DNA of 64,000 bases from Peptococcaceae bacterium UBA7702 (GCA_002482535.1 DLGE01000013.1:10746-74745), one strand, 5' to 3'. Positions 16,061 through 25,103 are shown, numbered from the stretch's first letter. The notes: generated by a model not told the origin, from the sequence alone. Made by a program: numbers and translations.

Positions 16061-18595
16061 TTAACTTTCATTTTCTATCGCCAGCATCAATCGATAGATG
16101 ATCGTCGCAACCTCTGCTCTGGTGGCATGATCTTGCGGGCAGAACTGTACGCTGGTTTTGCCGTTCACGATACCGGCTCGCTGCATCAAAACGACGCTTT
16201 CCTTGGCCCAGGACGAAATACGCTCATCATCGGCAAAAGCGATTTTGTCATATTTGAGCGGTATCTCAAGGGAATTTTTATCTAAATAACGCCGGAGCAT
16301 CGTTACAATGGCTTCCCTCGTAATGGGGGCATTGGGAGAAAACTTATTGTTTCCGGTACCGTTGGTGATGCCCTCTGCCACCCCCCAAATCACTCCGTCA
16401 GTATACCAGACGTTGTCGACGACATCACTAAATTGATTTCCGCTTTTTTCTACCTGGGATTTGCCGGCATAACGGTATAAGACGGTTACAAACATGGCCC
16501 GGGTCATTTGCTCGTTGGGGGCGAAGCGATGTTCCCCCACACCAAAGAAAAGCTGGTGTTTAACGACGAAATTCACACCCTGGGTATACCAAGCGTCCTC
16601 TTTTACATCGTCAAAAGCCACCATCCAACCGGCATAAAGTGTCGTATCCGCCTTGACGGCCGTATTGAAATCATATAAGTGATTACACTCTTTATCACTG
16701 TACCAGCCGGTAAACCCATAGCCGCTACGCTTGGGAGCAGTAGGAATTGTTACATTGCTTCCGCTCACCACCACTTTGGTTGTCACCGAACTGCCGCCGC
16801 AGGAGTCAAAATAGACGTTACAATAAGACGAAGCAGTTTTCAACGCATCTACACGACCGTAACCATAGTCAAAATCATAACCCGCACTACCCAAATCTAC
16901 CGCCTGATTTAACAATATCGTACGAATTTCCGCCGCGCTTAAAGAAGGGAACCTCGATTTCATCAGGGCCGCCACGGCAGCCACATGGGGAGAGGCAGCG
17001 CTGGTGCCATAAAAGGGGCTGGGGAATCCCCCCGCGCCGGTCACGGCAACCCTATCCATACCGCAAATATCAGGTTTTTCCCGTATTCCCGAAAGCATCG
17101 TGACCGGGCCCCGGGAGGAATAGGATTCGATGAAATTGGGTTTCGCCACATCAATGGCGCCGCAGGCCAATACACCGGGCACCGCAGGATGGCCAAAAAT
17201 AGAATCTCTTGCCACCTGATTATCAGTTAAGGAATAGGCGTTGCCATCACAGTAAATATATACTTCCAAAATATCTGAGCTGTTTCCCAAGGCGGCATGG
17301 ACATAAAAGTCCGCCAGAATATCTTTGCCGGAAGTATTATCATAATAAACGATTTCCCTTGGAACACCCGTTACTGTATTATTATCAACGGAATACTCAA
17401 GCATAGTGTCGGTATGGTAATTTGCCAACGCGATATCATAATCACTGGTTACGTTTCCTGCGGGATCGTTCCACTGCAAAACCACGGTTACCCCCGCATT
17501 TGCTGGGATGAACATATATAAGTCCTTGTCCTCCGAGGCGCCACGGCTAAAATCGTGAAAATCGTAAGCGCCCCGATAAAAATTACCTTGATAATGATCC
17601 TCACCGGAATTCCCGGCGGAGGAAACGAAGAGCACCTTTCCCTGATCGGAGATTTCTTTTACATGTTGTGCAACCACGCCATCTTCAAAGAAGGGCTCGC
17701 TGATCCAACCGATATCATCACATATAATATCACAGCCGGCAGCAATGAGATTGTCAATGCCGCGGTTAAAAGCGAGAACATTCGTCCCGCAATCATGAAA
17801 ATACAGCTTTGCGCCCGGCGCAATATCATGGATAATCTCCAACATTGCTGTGCCTTCGTCCCCGCCGTAAGTATTGCTCAAAACTGAAACAGAGGCGGGT
17901 AAATCACCTTTGGCAATAGCCGATGAAAGATGATCGACACCGTCGGAAATCACACCGATTTTTACGCCGGTTCCGTCCACTCCATAGGTACTTCTCATTT
18001 GGGCGGCTTTTAAGATATTATCCCCGGCGGTAACCACAGATCCCGCGTCAACCCTGGGACCCACAACCTCCGTCATACTGCAAACTGCGTCAAGGGCGGC
18101 AACCGCCGCCAATTGATCGACATTGACCCAGGCGGCCACCAAACCGCTTGCCTCATCATAATTTTCCAGTGACAAAAGAAAAGGCTCTATGGCTTCCAGA
18201 TCATCACCGCTACATAGCCTTATATATACGTAAACGCCGATTTCCCTCGTCGCCGAAGTACCGTTACTGGTGGGCATTTCGCTGATTTGTCCTTGCTCTT
18301 TCATTTCCTTCCATACATCGGACTTTGTCTTGCCCTCGGGTAAATAGGCGTCATCCACAAGGGACCGTAAGGTGCTGGATAATTTTCCCGTAGAAGAACC
18401 AGCATCCTCGTCCTTCCATTCTTCCATTTCCGCTGCCATAAACGGCAAAGAGGTGCTGTCCTCCCCTGCTTTGGCTGCTGGCAATGACAAAGCGGACCAC
18501 TGGTTCAAAGAGCGGGCAGCGGACAATCCCGCCGGAAATAGCAGCCAAACAGAAACAGATAGGATCATCAATAAAAGCCAAATACGTTTTTTCAT
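16061..18595 (-). CDS. SLH-anchored subtilisin-like serine protease
   Basis: 844 residues from MKKRIWLLL (GGGGGA upstream); exported by signal peptide and held on the cell surface. Order: signal peptide (about 1-27), pro-region, S8 domain with Asp in GVKIGVISDGVD, oxyanion Asn in VSSAGNSGED, nucleophile Ser in FYGTSAASPHVAAVAALM, one InlB-type (Flg_new) repeat (NVYFDSCGG...GYGFTGWYSD), then three SLH repeats (FDDVKEDAWYTQGV, FSDVVDNVWYTDGV, FADDERISSWAKESV). The usual HGTHVAG helix reads EGTAMLEIIHDIAP, so Glu stands where the catalytic His is expected. It is a single-gene unit. Confidence 0.9.
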   Translation of the reverse strand: MKKRIWLLLMILSVSVWLLFPAGLSAARSLNQWSALSLPAAKAGEDSTSLPFMAAEMEEWKDEDAGSSTGKLSSTLRSLVDDAYLPEGKTKSDVWKEMKEQGQISEMPTSNGTSATREIGVYVYIRLCSGDDLEAIEPFLLSLENYDEASGLVAAWVNVDQLAAVAALDAVCSMTEVVGPRVDAGSVVTAGDNILKAAQMRSTYGVDGTGVKIGVISDGVDHLSSAIAKGDLPASVSVLSNTYGGDEGTAMLEIIHDIAPGAKLYFHDCGTNVLAFNRGIDNLIAAGCDIICDDIGWISEPFFEDGVVAQHVKEISDQGKVLFVSSAGNSGEDHYQGNFYRGAYDFHDFSRGASEDKDLYMFIPANAGVTVVLQWNDPAGNVTSDYDIALANYHTDTMLEYSVDNNTVTGVPREIVYYDNTSGKDILADFYVHAALGNSSDILEVYIYCDGNAYSLTDNQVARDSIFGHPAVPGVLACGAIDVAKPNFIESYSSRGPVTMLSGIREKPDICGMDRVAVTGAGGFPSPFYGTSAASPHVAAVAALMKSRFPSLSAAEIRTILLNQAVDLGSAGYDFDYGYGRVDALKTASSYCNVYFDSCGGSSVTTKVVVSGSNVTIPTAPKRSGYGFTGWYSDKECNHLYDFNTAVKADTTLYAGWMVAFDDVKEDAWYTQGVNFVVKHQLFFGVGEHRFAPNEQMTRAMFVTVLYRYAGKSQVEKSGNQFSDVVDNVWYTDGVIWGVAEGITNGTGNNKFSPNAPITREAIVTMLRRYLDKNSLEIPLKYDKIAFADDERISSWAKESVVLMQRAGIVNGKTSVQFCPQDHATRAEVATIIYRLMLAIENES

Positions 18596-18850
18596 GTGAT
18601 TTCCCCCATTGCTCAAATTTTTTTATTACAGTAAACAATCAATGCTAAAAAAGCAAAAAGAATACCCTTCTTATTTCCTGTATTCAAAGGAAATACCGCC
18701 TTTTTCAGTGCCGTTTTATCATGGCCACAGCGGCGTATTTTCACCACTGCTCCACTTCCCGGCCATTGAGCCGATTATCCCTATATGATTGTTTATATTC
18801 CAACCATATGAAATCATAACACAAAAAAAAGCACGAGTAAACCTTTTTTC

Positions 18851-18895
18851 AAAAAACCGGCAACCGCTTTAAAATCAAGAGCGATTGCCGGTTTT
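18851..18895 (-). terminator. terminator after the symporter gene
   Basis: AAAACCGGCAA (18853-18863) pairs with TTGCCGGTTTT (18885-18895); on the minus strand the stem ends in T6. Confidence 0.85.
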
Positions 18896-18914
18896 AGATT
18901 GTCGAACAGTCCGG

Positions 18915-20441
18915 TTATACGTCAGCGTTCAGCGCGCGATCAAATTCTTCCTCAATTTCGGGTTTGGGCGGTTTTGTCACAAGAGAGACCACTACGATGC
19001 AGATTACCGCGATAATAAACGCGGGCAGCAGCTCATAAACGCCAAAAAACGGCTTGATAAAATTTCGCCAGACAATGACCGTGATGCCACCGGACAACAC
19101 CCCCGCCACCGCGCCGGCGAGGTTCATGCGCTTCCAGTACAACGAGATCAAGATGACGGGACCAAAGGCCGCGCCGAAGCCCGCCCAAGCGTATGCCACC
19201 AATCCAAACACGGAGCTATCGGGATCTATCGCCAACAATGCCGCAATGATGGTAATCACAATCACGGCGCCGCGGCTGATCCACATCAATGTTTTGTCGC
19301 TCACATCTTTCTTGACAAAAGCCCGAAAAATATCCTCGGATACCGCCGACGAGGTCACCAGCAACTGAGAATCCGCGGTACTCATAATCGCCGCCAAAAT
19401 AGCGGCCAGCAACACACCGGCGATAATCGAAAGCCCGGGGCCGGCGAAAATCATTTTGACTAACTCGATAAAGACCTTTTCACCATCCATCGCCGCGAAG
19501 GCTGTGGCATCCATTTTCAAGGAAAGATACGCTTTACCGACAATACCGATCAACACGGCGCAAGTGAGGGAAATGATGACCCAAACCATGGCGATGCGGC
19601 GCGCCGGCTTGATGTCTCTCGAGTGACGAATCCCCATGAAACGCACGACAATGTGGGGCTGGCCGAAATAGCCGAAACCCCAGGCCAGCGCCGATAAAAT
19701 GCCGAGTCCGCCGATGGTGTTTAGGCCGATCCAATCTTTCTCAGTCAGCAGATGATCGCTGAGATTTTGCGTCACCAATGTCTGATTCACCGCGGCAGGA
19801 CCGCCGATGCTTGTAACAGCCGCAATAACAACGGCAACAAGGGCGGCGAACATCAAAAGCCCCTGTACCAAATCTGTCCAGCAAACTGCCTTATAGCCAC
19901 CCAGAAAAGTGTAAGAGACGATAATAAACGTACCCAGCAGCAGCGCAACGGAATAATCAAGGCCGAACATCGCATTAAACAGTTTCGCGCCTGCGGCAAA
20001 CTGGGCCGCAGTGTAAATCAGGAAAAACACGATGATGACAAGGGCCGCAACCGTCCGCAGCACGCGGCTTTGGTCATGAAACCGGTTTTGCAGATAGGAC
20101 GGAACGGTAATAGAATTATCATACACCTCGGTGAATTTACGCAAACGCTTGGCGAGGATCAACCAATTGATATATGTACCAACTCCCAGCCCCACCGCGG
20201 TCCAAAAGGCGTCGGAGAGACTGCCGCTCAGGGCAAAAGCCGCACCGGGAAGCCCCATCATCAGCCAACCGCTCATATCGGAGGCTTGGGCGCTCATTGC
20301 CGATACGAATGGGTTCAGCGTCCGCCCGCCCAACAGATAATCTGACTGGGTTTCATTCCTTTTGAAGAATATAAAACCGATCCCGATCATCGCTGCCAGA
20401 TACACCACCAGAACAATCGCATATACTATTTGATCTTGCAA
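18915..20441 (-). CDS. putP: sodium/proline symporter (SSS family)
   Basis: This Na+-coupled uptake protein has 508 residues and about 13 membrane helices. The SSS hallmarks are visible: ERNETQSDYLLGGRTLNP-like loop 2, MSAQASDMSGWLMMGLPGAAF in helix 2 (Na+/proline contacts), GGYKAVCWTDLVQG, and AAIMSTADSQLLVTSSAVSED in helix 8, where the Ser/Thr pair binds sodium. PutP is the best-fitting subgroup; other substrates of the family cannot be excluded. It is a single-gene unit. Confidence 0.93.
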   Translation of the reverse strand: MQDQIVYAIVLVVYLAAMIGIGFIFFKRNETQSDYLLGGRTLNPFVSAMSAQASDMSGWLMMGLPGAAFALSGSLSDAFWTAVGLGVGTYINWLILAKRLRKFTEVYDNSITVPSYLQNRFHDQSRVLRTVAALVIIVFFLIYTAAQFAAGAKLFNAMFGLDYSVALLLGTFIIVSYTFLGGYKAVCWTDLVQGLLMFAALVAVVIAAVTSIGGPAAVNQTLVTQNLSDHLLTEKDWIGLNTIGGLGILSALAWGFGYFGQPHIVVRFMGIRHSRDIKPARRIAMVWVIISLTCAVLIGIVGKAYLSLKMDATAFAAMDGEKVFIELVKMIFAGPGLSIIAGVLLAAILAAIMSTADSQLLVTSSAVSEDIFRAFVKKDVSDKTLMWISRGAVIVITIIAALLAIDPDSSVFGLVAYAWAGFGAAFGPVILISLYWKRMNLAGAVAGVLSGGITVIVWRNFIKPFFGVYELLPAFIIAVICIVVVSLVTKPPKPEIEEEFDRALNADV

Positions 20442-20734
20442 AACATTTCCTCCCTCATATTGATTCCGTGCTACCCGTGTTCAAAGAAACGAAATACCGA
20501 AATGGCACGGAACTTTATCATACCTTTAAAAAGAATAACATTGTATCCGGTGAGTGTCAAGACTGTTGTGATTTTATGAAAAGGATAACAGTGATTACAA
20601 TAAATATCAACTTGATAAACCAAAACACGTTATATGTACAAATGAATACGTTACCCCTATGTAGAGGTAAACAAAAGACATCTCGCTTTTGTGGGGTTTC
20701 TTTTGAAAAAGCCAAATTAACCGCAAATTAGGGA

Positions 20735-20763
20735 TTGGCAATGAATGTCGAAAATGTTATGAT
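20735..20763 (+). promoter_or_regulatory. sigma-A promoter of the toxin mRNA
   Basis: TTGGCA (20735-20740) and TATGAT (20758-20763) are 17 bp apart, giving a leader of about 84 nt. Confidence 0.75.
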
Positions 20764-20853
20764 TTAGACAAGCCAAGACAAAAGGCAAAACGGTCAGTCC
20801 TCACCCGCACTCAGCAAGACTGCGAAATGCAGAATCTGAGACGGGAGGAGGTG

Positions 20854-20931
20854 ATGCAGGTGGAAATGGTAACTTTTGCAATGATATTGCTCATTGTTAT
20901 CCTCCAATTGTGCAAAAAAAATGACCGCTAA
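20854..20931 (+). CDS. holin-like type I toxin peptide (TxpA/BsrG/Fst-like)
   Basis: A 25-residue peptide, MQVEMVTFAMILLIVILQLC followed by KKNDR, is encoded after a very strong ribosome site (GGGAGGAGGTG). It has one hydrophobic helix and a short charged tail ending KKNDR, the usual shape and end of Firmicute holin-like type I toxins, which insert in the membrane. The leader can hide the ribosome site: CTCAG, CCCG and CCTC at about 20791-20808 can pair with CTGAG, CGGG and GGAGG before the start. The coding end overlaps the hairpin AATGACCGC/GCGGTCATT (20920-20953). Confidence 0.8.
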   Translation: MQVEMVTFAMILLIVILQLCKKNDR

Positions 20932-20987
20932 GCCTCCCAGCACCGCGGTCATTTGACGTAACATAAAGGCTGACAGCCTTTTTTCTT
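20914..20987 (-). ncRNA. antisense antitoxin RNA of the type I locus
   Basis: A consensus promoter just upstream on the minus strand would start RNA near 20987. The RNA would carry a 5' hairpin (AAGGCTGTCAGCCTT) and end at a stem ATGACCGC/GCGGTCAT followed by T8 (20914-20921), about 74 nt. It is complementary to the last codons and the 3' part of the toxin mRNA, the arrangement of TxpA/RatA-type loci. Start and end are read from sequence, not measured. Confidence 0.75.
20965..20986 (+). terminator. terminator of the toxin mRNA
   Basis: AAAGGCT-GAC-AGCCTTT runs into T5; it lies 33 bp past the toxin stop. Confidence 0.7.
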
Positions 20988-20993
20988 GGCTTT

Positions 20994-21022
20994 ATTATAA
21001 CAAAAAACAGCAGAAGTGTCAA
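20994..21022 (-). promoter_or_regulatory. consensus sigma-A promoter of the antisense RNA
   Basis: On the minus strand TTGACA (21017-21022) and TATAAT (20994-20999) are separated by exactly 17 bp, a perfect consensus promoter facing the toxin gene. Confidence 0.9.
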
Positions 21023-21061
21023 CGGTAAGATCTGAAACAACAAGCGAATAAAACATGTGTA

Positions 21062-21089
21062 AAAGGCACCCCACAAAAGTGAGGTGCCT
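21062..21089 (-). terminator. terminator of the tRNA Thr-Tyr-fMet unit
   Basis: AAGGCACC (21062-21069) pairs with GGTGCCTT (21082-21089), ending in TTTT on the minus strand. Confidence 0.7.
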
Positions 21090-21112
21090 TATTTGGGTCC
21101 AGCGTCACGCTG

Positions 21113-21189
21113 GTGGTTGCGGAGACAGGACTTGAACCTGCGACCTCCGGGTTATGAGCCCGACGAGCTGCCAGCTGCTCTACTCCGCG
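21113..21189 (-). tRNA. initiator tRNA-fMet (CAT)
   Basis: The anticodon is CAT with CCA encoded. The first base pair is a C-A mismatch (CGCGGAG against CTCCGCA) and the anticodon stem has three G-C pairs (GGG/CCC), both marks of the initiator tRNA. Confidence 0.95.
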
Positions 21190-21227
21190 TTATATAAAGG
21201 ACAGAACAGGTCTACCCTATTGATCAA

Positions 21228-21312
21228 TGGTGGGGAGAGATGGATTCGAACCATCGAAGTCGTCGACAACAGATTTACAGTCTGCCCCCTTTGGCCGCTC
21301 GGGAACCTCCCC
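21228..21312 (-). tRNA. tRNA-Tyr (GTA)
   Basis: Acceptor GGGGAGG pairs with TCTCCCC; the anticodon loop is ACTGTAAAT; a long variable arm and encoded CCA are present. Confidence 0.95.
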
Positions 21313-21345
21313 TTATGATATCGCTAACATCGTGTGTTATCAACA

Positions 21346-21421
21346 TGGTGCCGACAGAGAGACTTGAACCCCCAACCTACTGATTACAAATCAGTTGCGC
21401 TGCCAATTGCGCCATGTCGGC
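21346..21421 (-). tRNA. tRNA-Thr (TGT)
   Basis: Acceptor GCCGACA pairs with TGTCGGC; anticodon TGT lies in TGATTTGTAATCA; CCA is encoded. Confidence 0.95.
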
Positions 21422-21655
21422 ATGAAACGCAAGTATTATTATACCTTCGTTCAGGGGATTTGTCAAGAACTTTATCAGGACCTCCGCAAAAAAAAATTTT
21501 TTTGTCGGGATCACGCGAAAGTATCCTTTACGGGAACCGTTGATCGCCGCCTTACACTGGGCTGAAGCCTCCGCTACCCAGAGTCAAAGAGTCCATTCCG
21601 CAACCTCTTGCCTGCACTGATTCGCCTTTGGCTTTCCCGCATAGGGCTTCTAACG

Positions 21656-22141
21656 TTACAGAATTTTTGGCTGGTGGGCATAGGATTTTATTTCCACCGC
21701 TCCCGTACTGCTGTAAAACCAAACGGTTCTGCCGTAATTGGAACCGGTATCCTCGGCGACAATCGGCACCTTCAAGGATTTGAGCACATTCTTGGTGGAT
21801 TCCACATTGCGATTGCCAATATTGCTGATTTCGTTATCCCCCGACACCTGGAACATGCTGGCCCCACCGGCGATTTTCGCAACCAAGCGGCCCTTATTAC
21901 AACCCAGCTTGATCATTTCGTGATACATCATCGGGATACAGATGTCCGCATATTTATATTTGTTATCGGCGGCATTTTTATGATTGTCGCAGGGCAGCAT
22001 GATGTGGGCGAGTCCCGCTATTTTCAGGAATGAGTCATACAAACAAATACCGACACATGAGCCGAGGGCATAAGTCACCAAAACACTGGGGGCGCTTGCG
22101 ACTTTCATGTCCGATATACCAACGGTGATAACATTGTTCAT
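21656..22141 (-). CDS. cheD: chemoreceptor glutamine deamidase CheD
   Basis: CheD deamidates receptor glutamines and also binds CheC. It has 161 residues. The catalytic Cys is in ALGSCVGICLYD and the His in AGLAHIMLP; a Thr-rich end completes the triad in this family. Its ATG overlaps the cheC stop (ATGA), so the two are coupled. It is the last gene of the 24-kb flagellar operon. Confidence 0.95.
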   Translation of the reverse strand: MNNVITVGISDMKVASAPSVLVTYALGSCVGICLYDSFLKIAGLAHIMLPCDNHKNAADNKYKYADICIPMMYHEMIKLGCNKGRLVAKIAGGASMFQVSGDNEISNIGNRNVESTKNVLKSLKVPIVAEDTGSNYGRTVWFYSSTGAVEIKSYAHQPKIL

Positions 22142-22752
22142 AATGTGATGCCCAACCTCTGCATAATGATTTCTAACGACGTGATATTGGGCACCAACAA
22201 CATATTCGCTGTAATGGATTGCTCATCACTTAAGAAATTATCCTGAATAAAGATGATATGATCGGAAACGGTGGCCATTTCGATGGCAGGTACACTCATC
22301 AACGCCCCGACCATATCCACACAAAGGGCCGGAACCGAGGTTTTGATGTTCAGTTTTGAAAGGGCGGCGATGGAGTTGATATAAGAGGAAATCAATATAT
22401 TGCCGATCTCCGAGATTGCCGACTGCTCCATTTCCGACAGGTGGTCGCATTCCGATTCACAGGGGCAGCCGATCCCTTTGAGGATCACCGGGGCATAGGA
22501 GCATTGGATTAAAAACATCATAAGCCCCTTAATATCCCCTTCTAATTTGCTTAGAACACAGATACTAATATTCTCAGGCCCACCAAGAGTCGCAACAGCC
22601 TGATTCACATCGACAATATTCACTTTGGGCACATCCATGGCAACGGTATCGCCGAGGATATTGGCCAGTGCCGTCGCCGCATTTCCCGAACCGATATTGC
22701 CGATTTCTTTCAATACGTCAATATGGATTTCATTCAGCTGGTTTAAGTTCAT
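22138..22752 (-). CDS. cheC: CheY-P phosphatase CheC
   Basis: CheC dephosphorylates CheY-P and is stimulated by CheD. It has 204 residues from MNLNQLNEIH, chosen because AAGGAG sits six bases upstream. Both CheC-type active-site helices are present: LKEIGNIGSGNAATAL and SAISEIGNILISSY, each with the paired Glu and Asn. The C-terminus is slightly longer than usual. No CheA, CheB, CheR or CheW gene is in the window. Confidence 0.95.
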   Translation of the reverse strand: MNLNQLNEIHIDVLKEIGNIGSGNAATALANILGDTVAMDVPKVNIVDVNQAVATLGGPENISICVLSKLEGDIKGLMMFLIQCSYAPVILKGIGCPCESECDHLSEMEQSAISEIGNILISSYINSIAALSKLNIKTSVPALCVDMVGALMSVPAIEMATVSDHIIFIQDNFLSDEQSITANMLLVPNITSLEIIMQRLGITL

Positions 22753-22793
22753 GCTGGTCTCCTTCATGATTATGTTGCCACCTTGGCGAAGCA

Positions 22794-23507
22794 TTATCTC
22801 AGATTGTTGACGGTCTGCATGATTTCATCGGAAATCTGGACCATTCTCGTATTCAGCTGAAAAGCCTTTTGCAATTGAATGACCTCCACCATTTCATCGG
22901 CAATATCCACCGCGGAAGATTCAAGATATCCCGTTTGAATCTGGGGCTGCGCTACCACCGTGGGATTCCCCGAGGTTGCTGTGGCGCTGAATAGGCAGCT
23001 TCCGTTGGGCGTCAAACCGTCAATATTGGCAAAGGTAAATACACCGATTTTCGAGGCAATTTCTCTTTGATCGTATTGATTGGGGTCAACCTCAATGGGA
23101 TTCCCCGCCGCGTCCACAACGTTCCCCACCCCTGCATAGGCCAAATAGAATTTTCCGTCGGCCTGCTGGGACAGGCTAAAATTCCCGTTTTTGGTATATT
23201 GGATGCCTTCCTCGGTCATCACGCCGAAGAATGACCTGGCGTCGAAAACCGCAAAATCGAGGTCACGGCCTGTGGCCCGGGGCGCGCCTCCCGTATGCAA
23301 CACATCGGTTTTGCTGAGCTTTGCGCCGTGGCCGGCCTTTAGCTCCTGATTGTCTGCGCGCATATTGGTATACAGCAGATCCTCAAAGGTTACCCTCTGT
23401 GCCTTATAGCCGTTGGTTGACATGTTTGCGATATTGTTGGCCGCAACGTCCAATCCACGCTGGCTCTGAATGGCTCCGGTTGCCCCGGTATAAAATGAAG
23501 TAATCAT
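22794..23507 (-). CDS. flagellar basal-body rod protein FlgF/FlgG type (FlhP-like)
   Basis: A distal or proximal rod protein, 237 residues from MITSFYTGATG (AAGGAGG upstream). It has the N-terminal bb-rod motif (RGLDVAANNIANMSTNGYK), the central FlgE/F/G strand (FAVFDARSFFGVMTEEG), and the C-terminal motif (EMVEVIQLQKAFQLNTRMVQISDEIM). Together with its neighbour it forms the flhO-flhP-like pair. Which is FlgF and which FlgG is not certain; similarity to hook proteins favours rod function. Confidence 0.85.
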   Translation of the reverse strand: MITSFYTGATGAIQSQRGLDVAANNIANMSTNGYKAQRVTFEDLLYTNMRADNQELKAGHGAKLSKTDVLHTGGAPRATGRDLDFAVFDARSFFGVMTEEGIQYTKNGNFSLSQQADGKFYLAYAGVGNVVDAAGNPIEVDPNQYDQREIASKIGVFTFANIDGLTPNGSCLFSATATSGNPTVVAQPQIQTGYLESSAVDIADEMVEVIQLQKAFQLNTRMVQISDEIMQTVNNLR

Positions 23508-23520
23508 CGGCAGTTCCTCC

Positions 23521-24252
23521 TTATACCTGACCGATTTGGGTCGTGGCTTTTTCCAAAACAGCATCATACATTTTTAACGCTTGGGAGCAGGATTGCAATT
23601 CCCGCTGGGCTGCCAGGGCATTGGTCATTTCCTCGGCTACATCTACGTTAGAACCCTCTAAGGTCTGCCATTGAATCTTGGCGTCGATCAATTGTCCGCC
23701 GCCGTTGGCCGTATAATAACCGCTGGTGGCTTCGGTCAAAGTATTGTAATCCGCAAAGTGATAGACCGCCAAACGGTCAACCCACTGATTGCCGACATAG
23801 ATGTTTCCCTGTTCATCTGCGGTGAAATCATCGGTCCCCACCCGAATCGGGCCCTTTGTCCCCATGACGCGCCCGACACCTTCCTGCACCAGATAACCGT
23901 CGGCATCGATGTTAAAATCACCTTTTCTCGTATAAACCAAGCCGTCTTGTCCCTGGATGGCAAAAAACCCTTCTCCCTGAATCGCAAAATCCAAATTACG
24001 GCCGGTTGTTGTCATAGAGCCCTGGGTATGAAGGGTCACCGTATCGCCTACGGTTCTCCCCAGAGCCATGGTCCCGATGGGCGTGATTTGCCCATCCACA
24101 CGCTGAATCAGCATTTCGCCGAAGGTTTCACTAACAACCGTCTGCTTTTTATAGCCTTGGGTCTTGGCATTGGTGATGTTGTTCCCGATGCTGTTCAATG
24201 CCTTGTTTTGGGTCATCATCCCCGAAGCCAACTGATAAAAACCTCTAACCAT
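23521..24252 (-). CDS. flagellar basal-body rod protein FlgF/FlgG type (FlhO-like)
   Basis: This 243-residue rod protein has the bb-rod start (MTQNKALNSIGNNITNAKTQ), the middle FAIQGEGFFAIQGQDGLVYT, and the C-terminal EEMTNALAAQRELQSCSQAL motif. It lies 13 bp upstream of the second rod gene and 28 bp after fliA. Such pairs form the rod just below the hook. The order fliA-rod-rod-cheC differs from Bacillus, where flhO-flhP lie elsewhere. Confidence 0.85.
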   Translation of the reverse strand: MVRGFYQLASGMMTQNKALNSIGNNITNAKTQGYKKQTVVSETFGEMLIQRVDGQITPIGTMALGRTVGDTVTLHTQGSMTTTGRNLDFAIQGEGFFAIQGQDGLVYTRKGDFNIDADGYLVQEGVGRVMGTKGPIRVGTDDFTADEQGNIYVGNQWVDRLAVYHFADYNTLTEATSGYYTANGGGQLIDAKIQWQTLEGSNVDVAEEMTNALAAQRELQSCSQALKMYDAVLEKATTQIGQV

Positions 24253-24280
24253 TTGACATTACCCCTTTCCTGGCAAACAT

Positions 24281-25069
24281 TTAAAATACGCTTAAGCCGG
24301 TCTTATTTTCCGCCAGCTTTTTCAATCGTTTCACAGCTTGAAAACGAACTTGTGAAACGCGCTGGGTATTCGTATTCATGATTTCCGCAATCTCTTTTAC
24401 CGTCAAATCCTCTTTATAAAACAAAGCCAATACCAACTGTTGTTCTTGATTCAGCTTTTTGATTCCTTCGGTCAATACCTCACTGAACTCTTGGGTCGAT
24501 AGAATTTCCGCCGGATCATCCTGGGGACCGGAGGAAATTTCCGTATGTTTTTCCTCCATGGTTGATGAATCAAGCACCATTTGATTCAAAGATATGGTAC
24601 TGACCGGTTTTATTTCCAAGAGGTTCTTCTCATACTCTTCCATGGTCATATGCAGATGGTTTGCCATCTCCTCACGGGTAGGTTCCCTGGTAAGCTGGGC
24701 TTCCAGTTCTTCCCTGGCAGTGGAAAACCTTTTGGAAATCTCATAGATCTTGCGGACGTACCCATTTTGCTTGTTGATATAATCCAGCATGGAGCCTTTT
24801 ATGCGGTAAGAAATAAAGGTTTCAAATTTGACGTTTCTATCAATATCGAACCGGTCAATGGCATTGATCAGGGCGATGACCCCTTCTCCCACCAATTCAT
24901 CAACAGAATCAAAATATCGATAACGGCGATACACATTCAATGCGATTTTTTTAACCACAGGCATATAGTGAAGAACCAGTTGATTCCTAATTTCCGATGA
25001 TTTTGTCCGCTGATATAGAGCCCACCATTCCGCTACTTTTTTTTCTATTTCATCTCGATGATCTGCCAT
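24281..25069 (-). CDS. fliA: flagellar sigma-28 factor FliA/SigD
   Basis: It directs RNA polymerase to late flagellar promoters such as that at 10648. It has 262 residues. Region 2 (LVGEGVIALINAIDRFDIDRNVKFETFISYRIKG), region 3 (YEISKRFSTAREELEAQ) and region 4 (LTVKEIAEIMNTNTQRVSQVRFQAVKRLKK) are all present. It lies in the early operon after flhA, where flhF and flhG usually come between. FlgM at 10773 would be its inhibitor. Confidence 0.96.
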   Translation of the reverse strand: MADHRDEIEKKVAEWWALYQRTKSSEIRNQLVLHYMPVVKKIALNVYRRYRYFDSVDELVGEGVIALINAIDRFDIDRNVKFETFISYRIKGSMLDYINKQNGYVRKIYEISKRFSTAREELEAQLTREPTREEMANHLHMTMEEYEKNLLEIKPVSTISLNQMVLDSSTMEEKHTEISSGPQDDPAEILSTQEFSEVLTEGIKKLNQEQQLVLALFYKEDLTVKEIAEIMNTNTQRVSQVRFQAVKRLKKLAENKTGLSVF

Positions 25070-25103
25070 ACAACTTCACCTGCCATTCTCGGCAACTGTT
25101 CTT

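Larger units (their letters stand above)
20679..21085. repeat. 19-bp inverted repeat pair around the toxin locus
   Basis: CATCTCGCTTTTGTGGGGT (20679-20697) and the reverse complement of 21067-21085 differ at two positions. The pair brackets the whole type I toxin-antitoxin locus. The right copy also forms part of the terminator of the tRNA unit. It may be chance or an insertion trace. Confidence 0.4.

Noticed and set aside
20468..20731. 87-codon frame upstream of the toxin locus
   Set aside because: No ribosome site, no motif, and it overlaps one arm of the inverted repeat.
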